From assembly GCA_025465355.1 (NCBI GenBank), contig JAODNN010000021.1:1-34908 (forward strand): DNA of 34,908 nt, given 5' to 3'. Positions 1 through 5,733 of this stretch are shown here, in pieces. The notes under the pieces were generated by a model that was not told the origin of the DNA, did not search any database, and saw only the letters and a list, made by a program, of their open reading frames with translations. The translations under genes and the position numbers were made by a program. Each line of letters begins with the position of its first letter. Within the stretch, counting starts at the first letter, position 1. Source of the DNA: Blastococcus sp. Lineage in GTDB: Bacteria > Actinomycetota > Actinomycetes > Mycobacteriales > Geodermatophilaceae.

Positions 1-737
1 ACCTCCAGGGCTGCCTGCTCGTCCAGCGGGGGCAGCAGACCGGGGAGACGCTCGGCGAGCATGGTCTTACCGGCTCCGGGCGGCCCGGCCAGGAACAGGT
101 GGTGACCTCCGGCGGCGGCCACCTCCACCGCCCGGCGACCCGAGGCCTGGCCGACGACGTCGCCGAGGTCGGGCACGGGAGGCGCCTCCGGCAGGGGGCC
201 GCGGGCGTGCGGGGACAGCGGCGTCCGGCCGGCCAGGTGTGCCACGAGTTCGGCGAGCGTGTTGACGGGAAGCACCTCGACGCTGTCGACGAGCGCCGCT
301 TCCTCGGCGTTGGCCGCGGGGACGACGACCTGCGGATGCCCCGCCCGTGCGGCCGCCAGCACCGCCGGCAGCACACCGCGAATGCCCCGGACCGAACCGT
401 CGAGGCCGAGCTCACCGAGCAGCACCAACTGGTTCACCGACCTGCGCGGCACCGTTTCCGCGGCGGCCAGGACCGCGGCCGCGAGCGCCAGATCGAAGCC
501 GCTCCCCTGCTTGGGCATCGACGCCGGCGAGAGCCCGATGGTGATGCGCCGCTGCGGGAACTTCGCCCCGGCGTTCACCACGGCGGCGCGCACCCGGTCG
601 ACCGACTGGCGCACGACCGCGTCCGGCAGCCCCACGAGGACGACCTGCGGCACCCCCGCCGCCATGTCCACCTCGACCTCGACCATCGCGCCGTGGACGC
701 CGGCCAGGCCCACCGACCAGGTGCGGGCGAGGGTCAC
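1..737 (-). CDS. comM: ComM/YifB-family Mg-chelatase-like AAA+ ATPase (partial, C-terminus outside window)
   Basis: The first 245 residues are visible; the gene runs off the left edge. The N-terminal part (about residues 1-170) is the ChlI-like, Lon-protease-fold domain of the YifB/ComM family, beginning VTLARTWSVGLAG. A proline-rich linker leads to the AAA+ domain, whose Walker A motif GPPGAGKT is at about residues 218-225. In this family ComM is a hexameric helicase that promotes branch migration during integration of transformed DNA in Gram-negative bacteria; the role in actinobacteria is less clear. The GTG start at 735-737 overlaps the yraN stop (GTGA), so translation is probably coupled to yraN. 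The comM-yraN pairing is conserved in mycobacteria (Rv2897c-Rv2898c). Family assignment is secure; natural competence cannot be inferred from it. Confidence 0.93.
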   Translation of the reverse strand, partial: MTLARTWSVGLAGVHGAMVEVEVDMAAGVPQVVLVGLPDAVVRQSVDRVRAAVVNAGAKFPQRRITIGLSPASMPKQGSGFDLALAAAVLAAAETVPRRSVNQLVLLGELGLDGSVRGIRGVLPAVLAAARAGHPQVVVPAANAEEAALVDSVEVLPVNTLAELVAHLAGRTPLSPHARGPLPEAPPVPDLGDVVGQASGRRAVEVAAAGGHHLFLAGPPGAGKTMLAERLPGLLPPLDEQAALE

Positions 738-1093
738 GAGAACGCCGCCCGGAGGTGGGTGACCAGCGCCGGTCGCTCCGGGCGCATGAGCACACCGACA
801 ACGTCGAAGCGCAGCTCGGGTGCGTGCTCGTCGTGCGCGGCCAGCCAGCGTTGAGCCAGTGTGCGCAGCCGCCGCTGCTTGGCCGGGGTGACCGCTTCGA
901 CGGGGTGGCCGTAGCCGGTACCGCGACGGGTCTTGACCTCGCAGAAGACCAGCGCATCGCCCTCCCGGGCGACGATGTCGAGCTCCCCCTCGCGACAGCG
1001 CCAGTTCCGGTCGAGCAGGCGGAGGCCGGAGTCGGTCAGATAGGCGGCGGCGATGCGTTCGCCGTGGCCGCCGAGATCCGTGGTGGTGGGCAC
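734..1093 (-). CDS. yraN: YraN/UPF0102 family endonuclease-like protein
   Basis: A 119-residue protein with the restriction-endonuclease fold signature of UPF0102: GELDIVARE (E37, D39) followed by FCEVKTR (E52, K54), the acidic and E-x-K residues expected of a PD-(D/E)XK site. The biochemical role of the family is unproven; linkage to comM suggests DNA processing. The frame stays open upstream to an ATG at 1153, but I chose GTG at 1091-1093. It gives the usual family length (about 120 residues), and an AGGG sits 8 bases upstream, whereas the extra 20 residues look unlike the family. It overlaps comM by four bases and forms a two-gene unit transcribed away from the plus-strand gene at 1214. 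Confidence 0.9.
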   Translation of the reverse strand: MPTTTDLGGHGERIAAAYLTDSGLRLLDRNWRCREGELDIVAREGDALVFCEVKTRRGTGYGHPVEAVTPAKQRRLRTLAQRWLAAHDEHAPELRFDVVGVLMRPERPALVTHLRAAFS

Positions 1094-1143
1094 GAAAGAA
1101 ACCCTGCGACGCGGAGAGGCCGCCGGACACTGCCGATGAGCAT

Positions 1144-1170
1144 CTGTGGACACCGCCGACCGCTGTGGAC
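1144..1170. repeat. Two direct CTGTGGAC repeats in the yraN/hypothetical divergent region
   Basis: CTGTGGAC occurs at 1144-1151 and again at 1163-1170, a 19-bp period (nearly two helical turns). On the minus strand each reads GTCCACAG, within one mismatch of the actinobacterial DnaA-box core TTGTCCACA. They lie between the divergent starts of yraN (1093) and the gene at 1214, so they could be an operator. A single such match is expected by chance in this base composition; only the regular spacing is notable. Confidence 0.35.
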
Positions 1171-1200
1171 GAGGTCCCGGGCCGGCCGGGACGGCCCGGT

Positions 1201-1206
1201 TACCGT
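1201..1206 (+). promoter_or_regulatory. Putative -10 box TACCGT for a leaderless small gene
   Basis: TACCGT matches the actinobacterial -10 consensus TANNNT and ends 7 bases before the ATG at 1214, so the transcript would start at or next to the A of the start codon. No Shine-Dalgarno sequence is present. No convincing -35 box is visible. Confidence 0.4.
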
Positions 1207-1213
1207 CGCGGGC

Positions 1214-1447
1214 ATGTACGTCGAGACAGTGGTGCAGATCAACGAGCGGGACACCTACCAGGCCAGCGTCCGCCTACGTTCCGCGGTGGTGGCGAACCGG
1301 CCGCCGATCGATGCGCTGATCCGCTTCTACCCGGCGGGCTGGCTGACGATGAAGCCGTTGGCCGGTGGGCGGATCACGGTGGTCTCCGCCGCCGAGGTCT
1401 TCGACGTCACCGACCTGGAGCGTGTCCAGGCCTACGACGGCGTGTGA
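1214..1447 (+). CDS. Conserved-looking small hypothetical protein (77 aa)
   Basis: I do not recognise this protein. It is 77 residues long and begins MYVETVVQINERDTYQ. It is coding-like: almost every third codon position is G or C, and hydrophobic and charged residues alternate as in a small soluble alpha/beta domain. There is no signal peptide, membrane segment or cysteine. It is the only plus-strand gene in the first 17 kb, divergent from yraN and convergent with DUF2469. The start codon is supported by a TANNNT box 7 bases upstream rather than by a ribosome binding site. A longer upstream extension in the same frame (from 755) overlaps yraN and looks like a shadow. Function unknown. Confidence 0.7.
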   Translation: MYVETVVQINERDTYQASVRLRSAVVANRPPIDALIRFYPAGWLTMKPLAGGRITVVSAAEVFDVTDLERVQAYDGV

Positions 1448-1509
1448 TGTCGTACGGGCGGCTCCGGTCGCGCCGTTCAGGGAGGCGGGAGCGGCATCGA
1501 TCCGGCCGC

Positions 1510-1534
1510 CTGCCCGGTCGATCCGGACGGGCAG
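1510..1534. terminator. Bidirectional terminator hairpin between convergent genes
   Basis: CTGCCCG (1510-1516) and CGGGCAG (1528-1534) form a perfect 7-bp stem with an 11-base loop. It lies between the plus-strand gene ending at 1447 and the minus-strand DUF2469 gene ending at 1550. There is no T-tract, as is usual in high-GC actinobacteria. Confidence 0.5.
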
Positions 1535-1549
1535 TGAGCCAGCGCTCGA

Positions 1550-1870
1550 CTACGGCAGCCGAGGGCTCTCGGGCAGCTCGAGGTCGGGCTTGTCGAGCTC
1601 CTCGACGTTGACGTCCTTGAACGTCAGCACCCGGACGTTGCGCACGAACCGGGCCGGCCGGTACATGTCCCACACCCAGGCGTCGGAGAGCTTGAGCTCG
1701 AAGTAGACCTCTCCCCCGGCCTCGCGGACCTGCAGGTCGACGGAGTTGGCGAGGTAGAACCGGCGCTCGGTCTCCACCACGTAGGTGAACTGCCGGACGA
1801 TGTCCCGGTATTCGCGATAGAGCTGCAGCTCCATCTCGGTCTCGTACTTCTCCAGGTCCTCGGTGCTCAT
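1550..1870 (-). CDS. DUF2469 family protein
   Basis: A 106-residue acidic protein beginning MSTEDLEKYETEMELQLYRE. It matches the actinobacteria-specific DUF2469 family, which has this same opening and sits beside rnhB in mycobacteria (Rv2901c next to Rv2902c). Function is unknown; no catalytic motif, membrane segment or metal site is visible. The frame extends upstream to 1924 inside rnhB, but the family start is the ATG at 1868-1870. Its ribosome binding site (GAGGACC) is part of a 17-bp duplication, described separately, that also duplicates the start codon. The gene is the last of the rnhB transcript and ends before the hairpin at 1510-1534. Confidence 0.9.
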   Translation of the reverse strand: MSTEDLEKYETEMELQLYREYRDIVRQFTYVVETERRFYLANSVDLQVREAGGEVYFELKLSDAWVWDMYRPARFVRNVRVLTFKDVNVEELDKPDLELPESPRLP

Positions 1871-1887
1871 CGGTCCTCGGTGCTCAT
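1855..1887 (-). repeat. 17-bp tandem duplication spanning the DUF2469 start region
   Basis: On the minus strand ATGAGCACCGAGGACC is present twice in tandem (1887-1872 and 1870-1855), separated by one G, giving a 17-bp period. The second copy is the true start of DUF2469 (M-S-T-E-D). The first copy holds an out-of-frame duplicate of the same start. The ATG of copy one overlaps the rnhB stop (ATGA at 1887-1884). Confidence 0.95.
1867..1887 (-). CDS. Possible six-codon minicistron (MSTEDR) between rnhB and DUF2469
   Basis: The first copy of the duplication encodes ATG AGC ACC GAG GAC CGA TGA. Its ATG overlaps the rnhB stop as ATGA, and its own TGA overlaps the DUF2469 ATG, again as ATGA. Ribosomes ending rnhB could reinitiate on the minicistron and then on DUF2469, preserving coupling that a 17-bp (not multiple of three) insertion would otherwise break. 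Translation of the minicistron is inferred, not shown. Confidence 0.4.
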   Translation of the reverse strand: MSTEDR

Positions 1888-2666
1888 CGCGACTCTCCGG
1901 ACACAGGGCGCATACCGCCATCATCGACCATGGGGGCGGACCTGGTCAGCTGGGATACCCGCGCGGCGTGCACGTCGCGGGCGCGAACCACGTTGACGAA
2001 GCGCTTCCGGTGCTCCGGGCAGGGCCCGTGACGCTCCAGCGCGGCGGTGTGGACGTCGGTGATGTAGCCCTTGTGGCCCGCGAAGTCGTACTCCGGCCAG
2101 CGCTCGTGCAGATCCAGCATGATCCGGTCCCGGGTGACCTTGGCCAACACCGACGCGGCGGCTACGCACGCGGCCACCCGGTCGCCCTTCCAGACGGCAA
2201 GGGCCGGGCGGCCGAGACCAGGGACGGGGAATCCGTCGGTGAGCACGTAGTCAGGGCCCGGGTCGAGCATGCTGACCGCTCGCCGCAGCGCCTCGATGTT
2301 CGTGACGTGCATGCCTCGGGCGTCGAGGTCCTCGACCGGCATGACGACGACCGACCAGGCAAGCGCACGCTCGACGACCTCGGCGTAGACCTGTTCCCGC
2401 ACCGCTGGGGTGAGCAGCTTGGAGTCGGCGAGCCGGGGAACGCGACCTCGCCTCCCGGAGGGCAGTACGCACGCGGCGGCGACGAGAGGCCCGGCACAGG
2501 CGCCCCGGCCGGCCTCGTCGGCACCGGCCACGGACGGAAACCCCCGGCGGCGGAGCGAGCGCTCCATGGCCCACAGGGCGTCCGCGCGGTCGTCGGCGAG
2601 CATGCCGCGGCCGACCCGCCCGCCGGGGGCGGAGCGGGTGTGGGTGGACAGGGTTCGCGCAGCCAT
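1884..2666 (-). CDS. rnhB: Ribonuclease HII
   Basis: A 260-residue RNase HII, which cleaves RNA embedded in DNA duplexes, including single misincorporated ribonucleotides. The signature GADEAGRG is at 48-55 with catalytic D50 and E51. The third acid is D144 in LTDGF, and the KVTRD motif at about 176-180 supplies the last metal-site aspartate. The length is near the upper end of the family (200-270); the first about 45 residues are a variable extension, and the ATG at 2664-2666 was kept because a TANNNT box lies just upstream. The stop is at 1884-1886. It leads a short operon with DUF2469. Confidence 0.95.
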   Translation of the reverse strand: MAARTLSTHTRSAPGGRVGRGMLADDRADALWAMERSLRRRGFPSVAGADEAGRGACAGPLVAAACVLPSGRRGRVPRLADSKLLTPAVREQVYAEVVERALAWSVVVMPVEDLDARGMHVTNIEALRRAVSMLDPGPDYVLTDGFPVPGLGRPALAVWKGDRVAACVAAASVLAKVTRDRIMLDLHERWPEYDFAGHKGYITDVHTAALERHGPCPEHRKRFVNVVRARDVHAARVSQLTRSAPMVDDGGMRPVSGESR

Positions 2667-2675
2667 CGCCGTCCG

Positions 2676-2681
2676 ACACTA
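2676..2681 (-). promoter_or_regulatory. Putative -10 box TAGTGT for rnhB
   Basis: On the minus strand TAGTGT (a TANNNT match) ends 9 bases before the rnhB ATG, predicting a leader of only about 2-3 bases. No Shine-Dalgarno sequence is present. No clear -35 box. Confidence 0.35.
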
Positions 2682-2740
2682 CGACCCGACCCAGCCGGCC
2701 CGACGCACCCCGCCCCGCACGTCACCGACCCGGGAAAGCC

Positions 2741-2776
2741 CACGGGCCGGCCCCCATCCTTGGGGACCGGCCCGTG
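2741..2776 (-). terminator. Strong terminator hairpin after the response-regulator gene
   Basis: CACGGGCCGG (2741-2750) and CCGGCCCGTG (2767-2776) form a perfect 10-bp stem, and the loop can add CCCC:GGGG pairs. It lies 42 bases beyond the stop of the LuxR-type gene and before the rnhB promoter. Only a short T-run follows on the minus strand. Confidence 0.75.
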
Positions 2777-2817
2777 GTTCACCGGAGGATCAAACCCGGA
2801 GCTAGGGAGTCCCGGAC

Positions 2818-3555
2818 TCAGATCTCCGCGTTCAGGTTCTCGGCGTCCACGGTCGATGCGGCCGACGGCATGCCATGCCCGCCGCAGGTGCAGGTGGGGT
2901 TCCGCGACGACAGCACCAGAGAGACCGCGTGGGCCCGGTCGCGGGCACCCAGCTTGCGCAGGATGGCCTTGACGTGGGACTTGACGGTGTCCTCGCTGAT
3001 GAAGAGGTTGCGGCCGATCTGCCGGTTCGACTGACCCTGCAGCAGCTCGTCCAGCACGTCGGACTCCCGTCGCGTGAGCGGGACCTCCGGCGTGAAGGGC
3101 TTCGCGGCCGGGGTGGCCGAGGGCTCGACCCGACGGATCTGCGGGTCGACGACGGTCCGGCCGGCACGCGCCGCCAGGATCGCCCAGCCCAGCAGGGTCG
3201 GAGACGTGTTGATCATCAGGTAGCCGCGGACGCCGGCTGCCAGCGCCTCGTTGACGACGGCCGGGTCCTCGGACGTGGCCAGCGCGACGATCGAGACACG
3301 GGGGAAGCGGCGCCGCAGGTCACGGCAGGCGTTGAGGGTGGCGGCGCGGCCGGGGCCGAGCTCCACGACGACGGCGTCTGGCCGGGCGGACTCGACCAGC
3401 GTCAGCGCACGACGCAGCTCGCCGGGCGTGCCGACCGACTGCATCCCGGCGGTCTCGTTGATCATGCTGACCAGACCACGACGCAGGACGGGCGCGTCAG
3501 CGAGGAGGAGCACGCGGGTGACTCCGCGGGCATTGCTCGCCATAGGTGCAGACAC
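2818..3555 (-). CDS. LuxR/NarL-type response regulator with atypical receiver domain
   Basis: A 245-residue DNA-binding regulator. Residues about 13-135 form a receiver-like domain, and about 157-217 a LuxR-type helix-turn-helix (TRRESDVL, then NLFISEDTVKSH). The receiver lacks canonical phosphorylation chemistry: the phospho-acceptor Asp is replaced by Glu (E65 in VVVELGPG), the acidic pair is reduced to A-D (D20), and the conserved Lys after GYL is missing (GYLMINTSP). This resembles phosphorylation-independent regulators such as Streptomyces BldM and WhiI, to which the helix-turn-helix also looks similar. A C-terminal tail carries TCTCGGHG (C222, C224). No histidine kinase is adjacent. The GTG start at 3555 has a GGAG 6 bases upstream, abutting a long hairpin. 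Target genes are unknown. Confidence 0.88.
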   Translation of the reverse strand: MSAPMASNARGVTRVLLLADAPVLRRGLVSMINETAGMQSVGTPGELRRALTLVESARPDAVVVELGPGRAATLNACRDLRRRFPRVSIVALATSEDPAVVNEALAAGVRGYLMINTSPTLLGWAILAARAGRTVVDPQIRRVEPSATPAAKPFTPEVPLTRRESDVLDELLQGQSNRQIGRNLFISEDTVKSHVKAILRKLGARDRAHAVSLVLSSRNPTCTCGGHGMPSAASTVDAENLNAEI

Positions 3556-3564
3556 AACTGACTC

Positions 3565-3613
3565 CGTTTCAACTCCGATGAACTTGCAATGACTCCATCG
3601 GAAGGGTGAAACG
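3565..3613 (-). promoter_or_regulatory. Nested inverted repeat / 5'-leader hairpin next to the response-regulator RBS
   Basis: On the minus strand CGTTTCA (3613-3607) pairs with TGAAACG (3571-3565), and inside it TCCGATG (3602-3596) pairs with CATCGGA (3580-3574); both arms are perfect 7-mers. The loop is 15 bases and contains TTGCAA. The last G of the outer arm is the first base of the GGAG ribosome binding site (3565-3562). It can act as an RNA hairpin masking the RBS or as a DNA operator. Confidence 0.75.
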
Positions 3614-3730
3614 GTTGCTTGAACACTTTTCCAACATTTTCTGTGCTGCTATCGGTAGCGCGGTAATCGCTATGCCCGTAGTCACAGCAGCAACGCAGGA
3701 ATAGTGCGGAGATATGTCGACCCGGAAAGG
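3614..3730. other. Unusually AT-rich intergenic region (response-regulator promoter / lepB 3' region)
   Basis: Roughly half A+T by eye, in strong contrast with the surroundings. It contains short overlapping inverted repeats (GCTA/TAGC at 3648-3659, TAGCG/CGCTA at 3656-3672). The response-regulator promoter must lie here, but I could not assign a convincing -10/-35 pair. No clear terminator for lepB is visible. Confidence 0.4.
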
Positions 3731-4645
3731 TCAGTCGTCGTGCGTGCCTCGCCTGCGCCGCCACGCCACCACCGGGACGACCCCTGCGAGCCCGACCGCG
3801 TACGGCGCCGCGGCCGTGCCGGCCGCATTCACGCCCTGGATATCGGGCGAATCGAGCAGCCCGAACCGGTTCACCGGCCACACGATCAGGGCGGCCTTGC
3901 CGATGACGTCGCTCACCCCGATCGTGCCGCTGTAGCGGTCGGTCATGTGCTCCCGGGAATCCGCCGAGGCCGAACGGTGGTCACCCATCACCCACAGCCG
4001 GCCCTGAGGCACGGTCACCGGCCCGAAGGGACGGGACTGGATCGGCGTGTTCTGGTAGATGTAGGGCTCATTGAGGGGTTTCCCGTCGACGGTCACCCGG
4101 CCCTGCGCGTCGCAGCACTGGACGGTCTGACCACCGGTGGCGATCACCCGCTTGACGAAGTCGTCCTCGCTCGGCGGGGCCACCCCCACGGCGCGGCCGA
4201 GCCAGATCAGCGCACCGGAGAACCAGTTGCTGGGCGCCGCCACGCTGACCTCCGGCGTCCACGTGTCGGGGCCCTTGAAGACGACGATGTCGCCGGGCTC
4301 GGGGCTGCCGAACCAGTACGGCACCTTGTTGACCAGCACCCGGTCGCCGGTGCAGCCCGGGCAGCCGTGCAGCGTCTGCTCCATCGAGCCCGAGGGAATG
4401 AAGAACGCCTGCACGAAGAAGGTCTTGACGACCAGGGCGAGCACGAATGCGATGAGCAGGAGCACCGGAAGCTCGCGGAGCAGGGACCCCTTCTTCGGGT
4501 TGCCGTCCCCTACCGGCCGGCGCCGGGAGAACCAGCTGCTACGACCGGACTGTCCGGGGCCGGAACTGCCCATCTCCTCGGGGTCGCCGCCCCTGGCATT
4601 CGTAGGAACGACGTCGGCGGGCCCACCGGGCCGATCATTGCTCAT
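3731..4645 (-). CDS. lepB: Type I signal peptidase
   Basis: A 304-residue membrane protease that removes signal peptides from exported proteins. The cytosolic N-terminus (about 1-57) is rich in Gly, Pro and Ser. A transmembrane helix spans about 58-80, followed by box B IPSGSM with catalytic Ser87 and box D DFVKRVIATGG with general-base Lys165. The GCPGCTGDRVLV stretch (C95, C98) and a CC pair further on are common in actinobacterial LepB and may form disulphides outside the cell. A second hydrophobic segment ends in RRRRG at the C-terminus. A TTG at 4654 lies in frame, but it overlaps the probable -10 box, so I chose ATG at 4643-4645. It is downstream of rplS, as in mycobacteria. Confidence 0.94.
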   Translation of the reverse strand: MSNDRPGGPADVVPTNARGGDPEEMGSSGPGQSGRSSWFSRRRPVGDGNPKKGSLLRELPVLLLIAFVLALVVKTFFVQAFFIPSGSMEQTLHGCPGCTGDRVLVNKVPYWFGSPEPGDIVVFKGPDTWTPEVSVAAPSNWFSGALIWLGRAVGVAPPSEDDFVKRVIATGGQTVQCCDAQGRVTVDGKPLNEPYIYQNTPIQSRPFGPVTVPQGRLWVMGDHRSASADSREHMTDRYSGTIGVSDVIGKAALIVWPVNRFGLLDSPDIQGVNAAGTAAAPYAVGLAGVVPVVAWRRRRGTHDD

Positions 4646-4652
4646 TGAGACC

Positions 4653-4658
4653 AATGTA
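4653..4658 (-). promoter_or_regulatory. Putative -10 box TACATT for leaderless lepB
   Basis: TACATT on the minus strand ends 7 bases before the lepB ATG. No Shine-Dalgarno sequence precedes the ATG, consistent with a leaderless mRNA. This suggests lepB has its own promoter in addition to readthrough from rplS. Confidence 0.45.
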
Positions 4659-4724
4659 CGGCGCGGAGGACCCGCCGAGGGGACAGCCGGTCGGACCGGC
4701 GGTCAGGCGTGTCAGCCAGGAACG

Positions 4725-5081
4725 TCAGCGCGCGATGTTCTCGCGCTTCTCCTTGATCTTGGCAGCCTTTCCGCGCAGCTCGCGGAGGTAGTACAGCTTC
4801 GCCCGACGGACGTCACCGCGGGTGAGGACCTCGATCTGCTCGACCACCGGGGTGTGCACGGGGAAGGTGCGCTCGACGCCGACACCGAAGCTCACCTTGC
4901 GCACGGTGAAGGTCTCGCGGATGCCACCGCCCTGACGGCGGATGATGACGCCCTGGAAGACCTGGATGCGGGAGCGGTTGCCCTCGACCACCCGCACGTG
5001 GACCTTCACGGTGTCCCCGGGGCGGAAGTCGGGGATGTCGTTACGCAACGAGTCGGCGTCGAGTGCGTCCAGGGTGTTCAT
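4725..5081 (-). CDS. rplS: 50S ribosomal protein L19
   Basis: A 118-residue L19, full length for the family, with the conserved core [16 protein letters not shown] (about 19-34) and a basic C-terminus ending in the typical [10 protein letters not shown]...AKIKEK pattern. L19 sits at the 30S/50S interface. The ATG start has AGAGGA 8 bases upstream. A 151-bp leader with strong alternative secondary structure separates it from the NUDIX gene; in many actinobacteria rplS is nearer to trmD. The last bases before lepB (4646-4724) hold only the lepB promoter candidate. Confidence 0.98.
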   Translation of the reverse strand: MNTLDALDADSLRNDIPDFRPGDTVKVHVRVVEGNRSRIQVFQGVIIRRQGGGIRETFTVRKVSFGVGVERTFPVHTPVVEQIEVLTRGDVRRAKLYYLRELRGKAAKIKEKRENIAR

Positions 5082-5124
5082 CGCGGCAGTCCTCTTGTTC
5101 TGGCTCAGTCGTCGTTCACGGTGC

Positions 5125-5187
5125 GGACAGCGGAACGCCCCGGCTGTCCGTTCCGGGGAGCTGCGGCTCCCCTGCGGGAACTCCCGC
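5125..5187 (-). promoter_or_regulatory. Structured rplS 5' leader with mutually exclusive stems
   Basis: In transcript order: GCGGG/CCCGC (5187-5174); GGGGAGC/GCTCCCC (5172-5155, CGCA loop); then CGGAAC (5155-5150), GGACAG (5149-5144), CCGGGG (5143-5138), GTTCCG (5136-5131), CTGTCC (5130-5125). CGGAAC pairs with GTTCCG, GGACAG with CTGTCC, and CCCCGG (5158-5153) with CCGGGG. These pairings cannot all form together. It lies 44 bases upstream of the L19 start and could be an autoregulatory leader. Confidence 0.55.
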
Positions 5188-5232
5188 CGAGTGATCCGAC
5201 GGTCTGCAGCAGTTCTCTACTGTGCCACATCT

Positions 5233-5733
5233 TCAGTCGACGATGCGCGGCGGCCCCGTCCAGGGACCGGCCAGCAGTTCGGGCAGCAGCGCGGCGAGCT
5301 CCGCCGGCTGGAAGGTCTCGCCGCCGTCTACGAGCTCCTCGACACTCCACCACCGGTGCGGTTCGTCGGCCAGCCTTTCCAGCTCGGTGAGCTGCCCCGG
5401 CGTCACGTCGTGCACGACGTCGCGCAGGACGAAGAACGTCTCGCGCGAATCGAACTCCACACCCGCGACCGGTCCTACCGCACGCCGTAACCAGACCGGG
5501 CCCTCGAGCGCCCCGGGGTGGACGTGCAGACCGATTTCCTCGGCCAGCTCTCGCACCGCGGCTGCCCGCAGGGTCTCACCCGCCTCCACTCCCCCGCCCG
5601 GGGTGTACCAGTAGAGGACGTCGCCGGGCGGCCGCGCGGGCTCGAGGAGCCTGGCACCCAGGAGGAGGACCCGGCTGTCCGGGCCGAGGATGAGGACCCT
5701 GGCACTGGGGCGCACCGGTGGCCGCGAACTCAC
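5233..5733 (-). CDS. NUDIX hydrolase
   Basis: A 166-residue NUDIX protein that hydrolyses a nucleoside diphosphate linked to another group; the substrate cannot be named. The NUDIX box is complete: G47-x5-E53-x7-R61-E62-L-x-E65-E66-x-G68-L, giving the Mg2+-binding REVXEEXG core. A tryptophan pair RWWSVEEL (around residue 128) is typical of the fold's C-terminal part. No signal peptide or extra domain is visible. The GTG start at 5731-5733 overlaps the trmD stop (GTGA), so it is translated with trmD. Its presence between trmD and rplS is an insertion relative to the mycobacterial order. A housecleaning role would fit its setting but is inference. Confidence 0.9.
   Translation of the reverse strand: MSSRPPVRPSARVLILGPDSRVLLLGARLLEPARPPGDVLYWYTPGGGVEAGETLRAAAVRELAEEIGLHVHPGALEGPVWLRRAVGPVAGVEFDSRETFFVLRDVVHDVTPGQLTELERLADEPHRWWSVEELVDGGETFQPAELAALLPELLAGPWTGPPRIVD

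Noticed and set aside
1144-1170. DnaA-box cluster / replication origin
   Set aside because: Only two one-mismatch boxes, no AT-rich unwinding region and no dnaA/dnaN nearby; single one-mismatch hits are expected by chance in 35 kb.
3648-3680. FliA/WhiG-type promoter (ACCGATAG) before the response regulator
   Set aside because: The -10-like element matches six of eight bases, but no TAAA -35 is found at the required spacing.
5125-5155. H-type pseudoknot in the rplS leader
   Set aside because: The a-b-a'-b' order fits on paper, but the crossing loops would have zero length, which is sterically unlikely; alternative stems are the better reading.
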